NCBI RefSeq assembly: GCF_036203305.1
Contig: NZ_CP108131.1
Location: 3,968,001-4,032,000 of the forward strand
Source of the DNA: Streptomyces sp. NBC_00190
GTDB taxonomy: Bacteria > Actinomycetota > Actinomycetes > Streptomycetales > Streptomycetaceae
DNA: 64,000 nt
Reading direction: 5' to 3'
A model generated the notes under the pieces. The model did not search any database, was not told the DNA's origin, and was given only the letters and a program-made list of their open reading frames with translations. The translations under genes and the position numbers were made by a program. Below are positions 25,391-33,788 of this stretch, piece by piece; within the stretch, counting starts at the first letter, position 1, and each line of letters begins with the position of its first letter.

Positions 25391-26857
25391 GTGGCTGACG
25401 AGCTCACCCCGGAGACCCCGGAAGAAGAGCAGCCCAAGAAGACGCACAAGCAGCGCAAGAACGGGCTGTACCCGGGCGTCAGCGACGAACTCGCCGAGAG
25501 CATGCGCACCGGCTGGGCCGACACCGAGCTGACCGGGCTCGAGCCCATCGCCCAGGCCGCGCACACCGGCGCCCGCCGCGCCGCCCTGTCCGCGCGCTTC
25601 CCCGGCGAGCGCCTCGTCGTCCCCGCGGGCCGCCTGAAGACCCGCTCGAACGACACCGAGTACCCCTTCCGCGCCTCGACCGAGTACGCGTACCTCACCG
25701 GCGACCAGACCGAGAACGGCGTCCTGGTCCTGGAGCCCACCGGCGAGACCGGCCACACGGCCACGATCTACCTGCTGCCGCGCTCCAACCGTGAGAACGG
25801 CGAGTTCTGGCTCTCCGGCCAGGGTGAGCTGTGGGTCGGCCGCCGCCACTCCCTCACCGAGGCCGAGCAGCTCCTGGGCATCCCCGCCAAGGACGTCCGC
25901 GAGCTCGCCGAAGCCCTCACCGAGGCCGAGGGCCCGGTCCGGAACGTCCGCAGCCACGACTCCGTGATCGAGACCGCCCTCACCGACAAGGTGACCAAGG
26001 AGCGCGACGAGGAGCTACGCGTCTACCTCTCCGAGGCCCGCGCCGTGAAGGACGACTTCGAGATCGGCGAGCTGCAGAAGGCCGTCGACTCCACCGTCCG
26101 CGGCTTCGAGGACGTGGTGAAGGTCCTCGACAAGGCCGAGGCCACCTCCGAGCGCTACATCGAGGGCACCTTCTTCCTGCGCGCCCGCGTCGAGGGCAAC
26201 GACGTCGGCTACGGCTCCATCTGCGCCGCCGGCCCGCACGCCTGCACCCTGCACTGGGTCCGCAACGACGGCGACGTCCGCTCCGGTGACCTGCTGCTTC
26301 TCGACGCCGGTGTGGAGACCCACTCCCTCTACACCGCCGACGTCACGCGCACGCTGCCGATCAACGGCACGTACACCGACATCCAGCGCAAGATCTACGA
26401 CGCGGTCTACGAGTCCCAGGAAGCCGGCATCGCCGCGGTGAAGCCGGGTGCGAAGTTCCGCGACTTCCACGACGCCTCCCAGCACGTGCTGGCCGAGAAG
26501 CTCGTCGAGTGGGGCCTGCTGGAGGGCCCCGTCGAGCGCGTCCTGGAGCTCGGCCTGCAGCGCCGCTGGACCCTGCACGGCACCGGCCACATGCTCGGCA
26601 TGGACGTCCACGACTGCGCCGCCGCGCGCACCGAGGCGTACGTCGACGGCACGCTGGAGCCGGGCATGTGCCTCACGGTCGAGCCCGGTCTGTACTTCCA
26701 GGCCGACGACCTGACCGTGCCCGAGGAGTACCGCGGCATCGGCGTCCGGATCGAGGACGACATCCTCGTCACCGAGGACGGCAACCGGAACCTGTCGGCC
26801 GGGCTGCCCCGCACCTCGGACGAGGTCGAGGCCTGGATGGCGCGCCTCAAGGGCTGA
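25391..26857 (+). CDS. pepP: Xaa-Pro aminopeptidase (aminopeptidase P)
   Basis: 488 residues. N-terminal creatinase-like domain to about residue 185, then the pita-bread M24 metallopeptidase domain. Metal ligands appear in LLLDAGVETHSLYTADVTRT (two Asp), GTGHMLGMDVHD (His), TVEPGLYF (Glu) and GVRIEDDILVTEDG (Glu). It removes N-terminal residues next to proline from peptides, in the cytosol. GTG start with AGGAG six bases upstream; a TACGAT -10-like hexamer lies at 25336. Monocistronic by context, ending in a bidirectional terminator. Confidence 0.93.
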   Translation: MADELTPETPEEEQPKKTHKQRKNGLYPGVSDELAESMRTGWADTELTGLEPIAQAAHTGARRAALSARFPGERLVVPAGRLKTRSNDTEYPFRASTEYAYLTGDQTENGVLVLEPTGETGHTATIYLLPRSNRENGEFWLSGQGELWVGRRHSLTEAEQLLGIPAKDVRELAEALTEAEGPVRNVRSHDSVIETALTDKVTKERDEELRVYLSEARAVKDDFEIGELQKAVDSTVRGFEDVVKVLDKAEATSERYIEGTFFLRARVEGNDVGYGSICAAGPHACTLHWVRNDGDVRSGDLLLLDAGVETHSLYTADVTRTLPINGTYTDIQRKIYDAVYESQEAGIAAVKPGAKFRDFHDASQHVLAEKLVEWGLLEGPVERVLELGLQRRWTLHGTGHMLGMDVHDCAAARTEAYVDGTLEPGMCLTVEPGLYFQADDLTVPEEYRGIGVRIEDDILVTEDGNRNLSAGLPRTSDEVEAWMARLKG

Positions 26858-26892
26858 CGGTCCAAGGGCTGCGGCCTGCGGCCTGCGCGTGA

Positions 26893-26927
26893 CGATGGGC
26901 GGGTTCCCGGGCGGGACCCGCCCATCG
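26893..26927. terminator. Bidirectional 12-bp terminator
   Basis: CGATGGGCGGGT pairs with ACCCGCCCATCG around an 11-base loop, between the convergent aminopeptidase and ATP-binding protein genes. Confidence 0.85.
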
Positions 26928-26933
26928 GCGTGC

Positions 26934-27377
26934 CTACGACACCTTCAGCAGCGCGTCGTCGCGCCACTTCAGCATCTTGTCGAAGCTCACCACCGCGCCG
27001 CGGCCCGGCCGGTTGCGGAAGCGGACGTGGTCGGCGAGTTCCTCGATCAGGTGCAGTCCCCGGCCGTGCTCGGCCAGCGAGGGTCTGTGACGGGTCCCTG
27101 TCGCGGGCGGGAACCCCGGGCCCGAATCGGTCACCTCGATGCGGCAGCGGTCTCCGTCCAGATAGGCCGTGACGTGGTACGCCTCGGCCTCATCCGGGAC
27201 ACCGCCGCCCCCGCCGTGCTCCACCGCGTTCGTACACGCCTCGCTCAGCGCCACCGAGAGGTCGAAGGAGATGTCCGGGTCCACCCCCGCGGTCTCCATC
27301 GTCCCCAGCAGCAGTCGCCTGGCGAGCGGCACGCTCGCGGCTTCGCGCCTCAAGTGGAGAGACCACCAGATGCTCAT
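26934..27377 (-). CDS. RsbW-like ATP-binding protein
   Basis: 147 residues, one HATPase_c domain: N box ALSEACTNAVEHGGGGG, G1 box IEVTDSGPGFPP, G2 box LAEHGRGLHLIEELAD. It belongs to the same broad class as the protein at 19980 but is closer to the classic anti-sigma kinase length. The ATG at 27377 starts MSIWWSLHLRREAASVPLAR, which matches the usual start of the fold; the long frame extending to 28529 is opposite a real gene. No STAS partner is adjacent. Predicted to phosphorylate an antagonist or bind a sigma factor. Confidence 0.85.
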   Translation of the reverse strand: MSIWWSLHLRREAASVPLARRLLLGTMETAGVDPDISFDLSVALSEACTNAVEHGGGGGVPDEAEAYHVTAYLDGDRCRIEVTDSGPGFPPATGTRHRPSLAEHGRGLHLIEELADHVRFRNRPGRGAVVSFDKMLKWRDDALLKVS

Positions 27378-27599
27378 ACGGTTACCTATTGCCGCCCTTG
27401 GGGGGCCGTAAGCGCCCGGCGGCCGTCCGAGCGCTCCATTGCCCTCGTTCGGCCGATGCGGCTCTCCCGGACCCGGTGTATGCGGCGGTGTCCGCCGCCT
27501 GGTTCCCCTGTGCTGGTCGAGGGCGCCCATGCCGGACTCATGGGACCTTCCGGACCTGCCGTATGAAGGCACTGAGCTCAGTGCGATGATGACCCGGCC

Positions 27600-28442
27600 A
27601 TGACTGACCCCCACGCGACGCACGCCGGAACCGGCCTCCGGCTGATCCGGGCCGCGGTGTTCACCGCGGTCTGCGTCGTGCTGTCCGCGGCAGGGCACGC
27701 GCTGGCGTCCTGCGCCACCGTGCCGTGGTGGTCCCTGTGCATGGGCTTCCTCGTCGTCTTCGCCGTCGTGGCCCCGCTCGCCGGCCGCCGCCGCGCGCTG
27801 CCCGGCATCGCCGCCGGGCTGGCCGTCGGGCAACTCACGCTGCACGTGCTGTTCGGCCTCGGACAGCACAGCGCCACGGCGGCCCAGGCACCGGCCGGCC
27901 CCTCCGACGGCTCGCTCGCGGAACTCGCCGCCAGGCTGGTGTGCGGGGGCAATTCCGTACCGCTCAGCCCGGCCGACGCCCGCCGGATCCTGGAATCCGC
28001 CGGTCTGGACCCGGCTGCACTGACCGCACAGGCCGGACAGCTCACCCAGGCCGGGCAGGTCGTGGCCCAAGGCCACAGCGCTCACGCCCACGTGGCCCAG
28101 GCCGCCACCGCGGCCCCCGCGACCGGGCTGTTCAGCCCGGCCATGCTGTTCGGGCATCTGCTGGCGGCACTGGCCGCCGGCTGGCTGCTCGGTCGCGGCG
28201 ACGCCGCGCTCTTCCGGCTCGTCGAACTGTCCCGGATCTCCGCCGAAGCCACCCCGGTACGCCCGCTGCGGGCCGCGCTGGCCTTCGTACGCGCCCTGTG
28301 CGCCGGGCTCCCCGGCGCGCCCGCCCGTGCCCCGCGGGTCCCGCGGACCGCGGCCGATCCCGCGGCCGCCACCGGCCGGGAGGCACTGCACCACTCGGTG
28401 ATCAGGCGCGGGCCGCCCACTGCCCTCGCCCTCGCAGCCTGA
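27600..28442 (+). CDS. Multi-pass membrane protein at the head of the copper operon
   Basis: 280 residues with about five hydrophobic helices: residues 15-35 and 43-62, 67-88, then 170-190 after a soluble loop, plus a weaker one near 215-235. The loop between helices has histidines in QGHSAHAHVAQ that could bind metal. No known domain is recognised. It lies 110 bases upstream of the YcnI gene on the same strand, and its location suggests a copper-related function, but that is an inference. Start ATG has no strong Shine-Dalgarno. Confidence 0.65.
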   Translation: MTDPHATHAGTGLRLIRAAVFTAVCVVLSAAGHALASCATVPWWSLCMGFLVVFAVVAPLAGRRRALPGIAAGLAVGQLTLHVLFGLGQHSATAAQAPAGPSDGSLAELAARLVCGGNSVPLSPADARRILESAGLDPAALTAQAGQLTQAGQVVAQGHSAHAHVAQAATAAPATGLFSPAMLFGHLLAALAAGWLLGRGDAALFRLVELSRISAEATPVRPLRAALAFVRALCAGLPGAPARAPRVPRTAADPAAATGREALHHSVIRRGPPTALALAA

Positions 28443-28552
28443 CGCGGCACCCTCCTCCCCGAGACACACGGCGGGAGCACCGGTGCCGCGTACTCCGCGC
28501 GCGCCCGCGCCCGGAGCCACCGTCACCACTGATCCCGTGGAGTGTTTCTGCC

Positions 28553-29272
28553 ATGAAGGCCTCTCGCGTCTCCTTCGCCGCCGCCCTCGCCGCCGGTACC
28601 GTCCTCGTCCTCTCCGGCCCGGCCTTCGCCCACGTCGGCGTCCAGCCCGGCGAGGCCACCAAGGGCGGCTACGCGACGATCAACTTCAAGGTCCCCAACG
28701 AGCGTGACAACGCGTCGACCACCCAGCTGGAGGTCAACTTCCCGGTCGACCAGCCGCTCACGTCCGTGATGCCGCAGGACGTTCCCGGCTGGACCGTGAC
28801 GGTCGAGAAGAGCAAGCTCGACAAGCCGCTGACCGTGCACGGCAAGCAGATCAACGAGGCCGTCACCAAGGTCACCTGGTCCGGCGGCAAGATCGAGCCC
28901 GGCAAGTTCCAGCAGTTCCCGCTGTCCGTGGGCAAGCTCCCCGAGAACGCCGACCAGATGGTCTTCAAGGCGATCCAGACGTACGACAACAACGAGGTCG
29001 TCCGGTGGATCGAAGAGACCAAGGAAGGCGCCGCGGAACCGCAGAACCCGGCGCCCGTCCTGAAGCTGACCGCAGCCACGGGCGGCGACCACCACAGTGA
29101 CGCCAAGACCGACCAGGCCAAGAACGCCGACAAGGACGCGCAGCACGGCCACGACGAGGCCGCCGAGAAGAACAGCGCCGACACGACCGCCCGGGTCCTC
29201 GGCATCGCCGGCATCGTCATCGGGCTCGGCGGTGTCGCCTTCGGTGTCGCCTCGCGTCGCCGCTCCGCCTGA
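28553..29272 (+). CDS. YcnI-family (DUF1775) copper-binding protein
   Basis: 239 residues. The signal peptide ends FA, leaving a mature N-terminus beginning with His (HVGVQPGEA), the residue that with a conserved Trp forms the copper site in Bacillus YcnI. The DUF1775 beta-sandwich runs to about residue 165 (GWTVTVEKSKLDKPLTVHGK, IQTYDNNEVVRWIEE), then a His/Asp/Lys-rich linker (GDHHSDAKTDQ, QHGHDEAAEK) and a C-terminal membrane helix with RRR stop. It would hold Cu(II) at the outer membrane face and pass it on to the Sco and PCuAC proteins encoded next. Confidence 0.9.
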   Translation: MKASRVSFAAALAAGTVLVLSGPAFAHVGVQPGEATKGGYATINFKVPNERDNASTTQLEVNFPVDQPLTSVMPQDVPGWTVTVEKSKLDKPLTVHGKQINEAVTKVTWSGGKIEPGKFQQFPLSVGKLPENADQMVFKAIQTYDNNEVVRWIEETKEGAAEPQNPAPVLKLTAATGGDHHSDAKTDQAKNADKDAQHGHDEAAEKNSADTTARVLGIAGIVIGLGGVAFGVASRRRSA

Positions 29273-29366
29273 CCTGCCGCGCCCGTAGGCGCTGCCGTTC
29301 TCAGCTGCCGTTCTCAGCTGCTGTTCTCAGACATCCGTAAATCCCCGATCTCAGGGACACCCTTCC

Positions 29367-30020
29367 ATGCGCACCACACGTTGGACGGTCGCCGCTCTCC
29401 TAGCTGCGGCCGCGCTCACCCTGACCGCCTGCGGCGGCCAGCCCGCCGACACCAACTCGGTCACCCAGATCTCCGGCGGCCAGAACAAGGGCAAGGCCGC
29501 GACCGTTCTGGACCGCCCCTTCAGCAAGCCGGAGCTGGTCCTCACGGACACCACCGGCAAGCCGTGGAACCTGCGGGAGCAGACCAAGGGCAGGCCGACG
29601 CTCATCTACTTCGGCTACACCAACTGCCCCGACGTGTGCCCGCTGACGATGAGCAACATCGCCGTCGCCAAGAAGGCGCTCCCCCAGACCGACCAGGACA
29701 AGCTCCAGGTCGTCTTCGTCACGACGGACCCCGAACGGGACACTCCCGACTCCCTCGGCGCGTGGCTCAAGTCCCAGGACCCGTCCTTCACCGGGCTCAC
29801 CGGGGACTTCGCCACCATCCAGGTCGCCGCACGCTCGCTCGGCATCGGTATCGAGGCCGCCAAGAAGGAGGCCGACGGCAGCGTCGTCTCCATGCACGGC
29901 GCCCAGGTCATCGCGTTCTCGCCCAAGACCGACGAGGGCTACGTCCTCTACGGCGAGGGCGCCACCGTCGACGACTACACCAAGGACCTGCCGAAGCTCA
30001 TCAAGGGAGAGAACCCGTGA
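29367..30020 (+). CDS. sco: Sco1/SenC-family copper chaperone lipoprotein
   Basis: 217 residues. A lipobox (TLTACG, Cys at about 20) marks it as a lipoprotein. The thioredoxin-like domain has the copper ligands YTNCPDVCPLTM (CxxxC) and a distal His in SMHGAQVIAF. In S. lividans, Sco takes part in copper delivery to cytochrome c oxidase and affects development. The ATG is 95 bases after the YcnI gene and the stop overlaps the PCuAC start in GTGA. Confidence 0.92.
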   Translation: MRTTRWTVAALLAAAALTLTACGGQPADTNSVTQISGGQNKGKAATVLDRPFSKPELVLTDTTGKPWNLREQTKGRPTLIYFGYTNCPDVCPLTMSNIAVAKKALPQTDQDKLQVVFVTTDPERDTPDSLGAWLKSQDPSFTGLTGDFATIQVAARSLGIGIEAAKKEADGSVVSMHGAQVIAFSPKTDEGYVLYGEGATVDDYTKDLPKLIKGENP

Positions 30021-30493
30021 ACGCCCGCACCACCCGCACCCTCGCCGCCGCCCTCTCCCTGACGGCAGCACTCGCCATATCCGGCTGTTCGAGCTCCAAG
30101 GATGACGCGGCCAAGCCCGCGCCGACGGTCGGCGGAGCCTTCATGCCCGAGCCCGTCAACGACAAGATGGCCGGCGCGTTCATGGTCATCAAGAACGACT
30201 CCAAGACCGCCGACAAGCTCACTGGTGTCACCTCGACGCTCTCCGACGATCTGCAGATCCACGAGAGCAAGGACCAGAAGATGCAGCAGGTCCCGTCCCT
30301 GGACGTGCCTGCCAACGGTGAGCTCAAGCTGGAACGCGGCGGCAACCACATCATGTTCATGGGGCTCAAGAGCACCCCGAAGGTCGGCGACAAGGTCACC
30401 GTCGAGCTCCGCTTCGAGAAGGCCGACCCCGTCAAGGTCGAACTCGACGTGAAGGAACGGACGTACACCGCGCAGAACTCCAACGCCCACTGA
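30017..30493 (+). CDS. PCu(A)C copper chaperone (ECuC-like)
   Basis: 158 residues. Lipoprotein signal (ALAISGCSSSK). The PCuAC fold shows the Cu(I) motif as IHESKDQKM followed by GGNHIMFMGL, i.e. His/Met ligands in the order H, M, H, M. In S. lividans the equivalent ECuC passes copper to Sco. Translation is coupled to the sco gene by a four-base overlap (GTGA). Extracytoplasmic, membrane anchored. Confidence 0.9.
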   Translation: MNARTTRTLAAALSLTAALAISGCSSSKDDAAKPAPTVGGAFMPEPVNDKMAGAFMVIKNDSKTADKLTGVTSTLSDDLQIHESKDQKMQQVPSLDVPANGELKLERGGNHIMFMGLKSTPKVGDKVTVELRFEKADPVKVELDVKERTYTAQNSNAH

Positions 30494-30515
30494 CGGACCG
30501 AGGAAGCCACACGCC

Positions 30516-32462
30516 ATGACGGCCACCGCCCCCGCCCCATCCACGGTCCACGCCCGGGCCACGGCACTTCTGCCGCGGTTCGCGCTGGTCCTCGCAGCCC
30601 TGCTGGCAACCCTGTTCACCGCGGCCTCTCCGGCCTCGGCGCACGCCGCACTCACCGCGAGCGACCCCAAGGACGGGGCGGTGGTCGCCACGGCCCCCGC
30701 CCAGGTCACCCTCTCCTTCTCGGAGCAGGTCGCCATGGGCGACGACTCCATCCGCGTGCTGGACCCCCAAGGCAAGCGCGTGGACACCGGCGAACTGCGC
30801 GACATGTGCAGCGGGAACACCATCCGCTACGGCACCGCACTCCACTCCGGCCTGCCCAACGGCACCTACACCGTGGCCTGGCAGGCCGTCTCCGCCGACA
30901 GCCACCCGATCTCCGGTGCCTTCACCTTCTCCGTCGGAGCGCCCTCGGCCACCGCCGTCACCCTCCCCGCCCGGCAGGCGGGCGGGGGACCCGTCGGCAT
31001 CGCGTACGGGATCGCCCGCTACGCCGCCTACACCGGCTTCACGGTCCTCGTCGGCGGCGCCGCCTTCATCCTGCTGTGCCTGCGCCGGGGAGCTGCCGAA
31101 CGCCCGCTCCAGAAGCTCGTCGTACGCGCCTGGGTGACCCTCACCGCCGCCACCCTCGCGATGCTGGTGCTCCGCACCCCGTACACCGGGTCGGGGAAGT
31201 TCGCCGACGTCTTCGACCTCGACGGACTCAAGGCCGTCCTGGACACCAAGACCGGCGCCTCACTGATCTCCCGGCTGCTCCTGCTGGGTGCAGCCGCCCT
31301 CTTCATCGCGGTCCTCTTCGGTGTCTACGCCCGACGCCTGCAGGGCGCCACGACGGCGGAGGAGGTCAAGGACACCAGCGATCTCACCTTCGGCCTGGGC
31401 ATCGGCGGCGCCGTTGTCTCCGGCGGCATCGCCGCCACCTGGTCCCTGTCCGAGCACGCCTCCACGGGGATCCAGCCCGGCATCGCCATGCCCGCCGACA
31501 TCCTGCACCTGCTGGCCGTCGCCACCTGGCTCGGCGGCCTCGCCGCGCTGCTCCTCTCCCTGTACAAGATCCCCGGGATCGAGCGGTCGGCGGTCCGGCG
31601 CTTCTCCCGGGTCGCCTTCGTCAGCGTCCTGGTGCTCGTCGTCACCGGCGTCTACCAGTCCTGGCGCCAGCTCGGAACCTGGTCCGCCCTCACAGGAACC
31701 TCATACGGACGGCTGCTGCTCCTGAAGGTCGGGCTGGTCACCGTTCTCGTCGGCATCGCCTATGTGTCCCGGAAGTGGACCGCACGGCTCTCCGAGTCCA
31801 CCGAGTCCACCGCCGATGTTTCACGTGAAACGGTCACCGCCGCAGCGGATGTTTCACGTGAAACATCGCCCGTCACCGTGCCCGCCGACCCCCGACGGGC
31901 GGCCCAGCTCGCCCGGCAGCGGGCCGCCCGTGAGAGCGCGCGCGAGAAGCGGGCGCGTGACGCCGACCCGGAGCGCGCAGGCCTGCGCCGCTCCGTCCTC
32001 GCCGAGACCGGTGTCGCCGTGGCCCTGCTCGCGGTCACCACGGTCCTCACGAGCACCGAGCCCGGGCGCACCGTCGAGCGGGAGACGACCCGGGGCTCTG
32101 CCGCCACCGCCGTACCTGACCGCGCCGTCAAGATCACCCTGCCCTTCGACACCGGCGGCCGGAACGGCAAGGGGAACGTCCGCCTCGAACTCGACCCGGG
32201 CCGGGTCGGCGCCAACACCCTCCACCTCTGGGCCGACTCCGAGGACGGAAAGCCCCTCGACCTCCCCGAGATCAAGGTGTCCTTCACCCTGCCCGCGAAG
32301 GACATCGGCCCCCTGCCGGTGCTGCCCGACCGCTCCGCCCCCGGACACTGGACCGCGTCGGGCGTACAGCTGCCGCTCGCCGGCGAGTGGCGCATCGACG
32401 TAACCGTCCGTACCTCCGACATCGACCAGACGACCGTCCAGAAGACCGTGAAGATCGGCTGA
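30516..32462 (+). CDS. CopC-CopD fusion copper protein with C-terminal FixH/YtkA-like domain
   Basis: 648 residues. Signal peptide to about residue 42 (ASPASA), after which the mature chain starts HAALTASDPKDGAV, the His-brace N-terminus of CopC; a second ligand is the His in SADSHPISGAF. CopD with about eight membrane helices spans 165-425. A cytoplasmic linker at 430-495 is Arg/Glu/Ala-rich and encodes two copies of DVSRET from parS sites. One more helix leads to an external beta-domain at 540-648. Copper uptake or loading of exported cuproenzymes is the expected role. ATG with GAGGAAG nine bases upstream. Confidence 0.92.
   Translation: MTATAPAPSTVHARATALLPRFALVLAALLATLFTAASPASAHAALTASDPKDGAVVATAPAQVTLSFSEQVAMGDDSIRVLDPQGKRVDTGELRDMCSGNTIRYGTALHSGLPNGTYTVAWQAVSADSHPISGAFTFSVGAPSATAVTLPARQAGGGPVGIAYGIARYAAYTGFTVLVGGAAFILLCLRRGAAERPLQKLVVRAWVTLTAATLAMLVLRTPYTGSGKFADVFDLDGLKAVLDTKTGASLISRLLLLGAAALFIAVLFGVYARRLQGATTAEEVKDTSDLTFGLGIGGAVVSGGIAATWSLSEHASTGIQPGIAMPADILHLLAVATWLGGLAALLLSLYKIPGIERSAVRRFSRVAFVSVLVLVVTGVYQSWRQLGTWSALTGTSYGRLLLLKVGLVTVLVGIAYVSRKWTARLSESTESTADVSRETVTAAADVSRETSPVTVPADPRRAAQLARQRAARESAREKRARDADPERAGLRRSVLAETGVAVALLAVTTVLTSTEPGRTVERETTRGSAATAVPDRAVKITLPFDTGGRNGKGNVRLELDPGRVGANTLHLWADSEDGKPLDLPEIKVSFTLPAKDIGPLPVLPDRSAPGHWTASGVQLPLAGEWRIDVTVRTSDIDQTTVQKTVKIG
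31817..31832. promoter_or_regulatory. parS site within the CopC-CopD gene
   Basis: TGTTTCACGTGAAACG, one outer mismatch. It encodes DVSRET in the linker after the CopD helices. Confidence 0.92.
31850..31865. promoter_or_regulatory. parS site within the CopC-CopD gene, second of pair
   Basis: TGTTTCACGTGAAACA, perfect. Centre 33 bp from the previous copy, hence in the same reading frame (DVSRET again). Confidence 0.93.
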
Positions 32463-32467
32463 CCAGC

Positions 32468-33745
32468 GTGACCGAGAGCAACCCCGACATCGAGATCTCC
32501 CGCCGCCGCCTGCTGGGCACCGTCGGCGCCGCAGGCGCCGCCGGCCTTGCGCTGGGCGCCGCAGGTGGCGCGCTCGCGCACTCCGCACTCGCCGACCCCG
32601 CGAACACCTCCGGCGCCGGGGGCGCCTCGCGGCTGTCCTCCCTCGGTGCCACCCAGGCCGCCTTCCACGGCGACCACCAGGCCGGCATCACCACGCCCCT
32701 GCAGGCCAAGGGGCACCTCGTCGCCTTCGACCTCGCCGCAGGCGCGGGCCGCACGGAGGCCGCCGCACTGCTACGACGCTGGTCCGAAACCGCCCGCCGG
32801 CTCATGGCGGGCGAGACCGCCGCGTCCGAGGACACCGGCATCGCCCTCGACGCCGGTCCGTCCTCCCTGACTGTCACGTTCGGCTTCGGCCATTCCTTCT
32901 TCGAACGCACCGGCCTGAGCGCCCGCCGCCCCGCCGCCCTCGACCCGCTGCCGGACTTCTCCTCCGACCGGCTGGACGATCGGCGCAGCAACGGCGACCT
33001 GTGGATCCAGATCGGCGCGGACGACGGGCTCGTCGCCTTCCACGCCCTGCGCGCCCTTCAGAAGGACGCCGGTGAGGCCGCCCGCGTCCGCTGGCAGATG
33101 AACGGCTTCAACCGTTCCCCCGGCGCCACCGCCTCCCCGATGACCGCCCGCAACCTCATGGGCCAGATCGACGGCACCGGGAACCCGAAGCTCTCGGAGC
33201 CCGACTTCGACAAGCGGATCTTCGTGCCCGCGGCGGGCCCCGGGCCGGCTGAGCACTCCTGGATGGCCGGGGGCTCGTACGCCGTCGTCCGGCGCATCCG
33301 GATGCTGCTCGACGACTGGGACAAGCAGTCCCTCGCACAGCAGGAGCAGGTCATCGGCCGTACCAAGGCCACCGGCGCCCCGCTCACCGGCGGCGGCGAG
33401 ACGACCGAGATGGCGCTCGACAAGTTCGGCCCCGACGGCAAGCCGGTCATCCCGTCCAACGCCCACGCCCGGATCTCCGCCCCCGAGCAGAACGGCGGGG
33501 CCGCCATGCTGCGGCGCCCGTTCTCCTTCCACGACGGGATCGGCATCGACGGGTCCCCCGACGCCGGGCTCCTCTTCGTCTGCTGGCAGGCCGACCCGCT
33601 GCGCGGATTCGTCCCCGTCCAGCGCAAGCTCGACCGGGGTGACGCGCTGTCCGCCTTCATCCGGCACGAGTCCAGCGGCCTGTACGCGGTTCCGCCCGGC
33701 CCCCGCCCCGGTGAGTACGTGGGACAGCGGCTGCTCGAAGCGTGA
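32468..33745 (+). CDS. dtpA: Tat-exported DyP-type heme peroxidase (DtpA-like)
   Basis: 425 residues. A twin-arginine signal begins the protein (ISRRRLLGTVGAAGAAG). The DyP fold shows the GxxDG motif as MGQIDGTGNP with the distal Asp, a candidate proximal heme His in NAHARISAP, and a distal Arg in LRRPFSFHDG. Dye-decolorising peroxidases reduce H2O2 with a heme cofactor. In S. lividans, DtpA lies in the sco/ecuC operon and is needed for maturation of the copper oxidase GlxA; the same neighbours are present here. GTG start five bases after the CopCD stop, so the genes are cotranscribed. Confidence 0.9.
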   Translation: MTESNPDIEISRRRLLGTVGAAGAAGLALGAAGGALAHSALADPANTSGAGGASRLSSLGATQAAFHGDHQAGITTPLQAKGHLVAFDLAAGAGRTEAAALLRRWSETARRLMAGETAASEDTGIALDAGPSSLTVTFGFGHSFFERTGLSARRPAALDPLPDFSSDRLDDRRSNGDLWIQIGADDGLVAFHALRALQKDAGEAARVRWQMNGFNRSPGATASPMTARNLMGQIDGTGNPKLSEPDFDKRIFVPAAGPGPAEHSWMAGGSYAVVRRIRMLLDDWDKQSLAQQEQVIGRTKATGAPLTGGGETTEMALDKFGPDGKPVIPSNAHARISAPEQNGGAAMLRRPFSFHDGIGIDGSPDAGLLFVCWQADPLRGFVPVQRKLDRGDALSAFIRHESSGLYAVPPGPRPGEYVGQRLLEA

Positions 33746-33776
33746 ACACCCGCTCCTTCGGGCAACACCCCGGCAT

Positions 33777-33782
33777 TAGGCT
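33777..33782 (+). promoter_or_regulatory. -10 box of a leaderless promoter for pheA
   Basis: TAGGCT ends six bases before the ATG at 33789, and there is no Shine-Dalgarno sequence. The mRNA would start at the start codon. Confidence 0.5.
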
Positions 33783-33788
33783 GATCGC

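Noticed and set aside
28082-28480. Minus-strand open frames opposite the copper operon head gene
   Set aside because: Arg/Ala-rich products typical of antisense reading in high-GC DNA.
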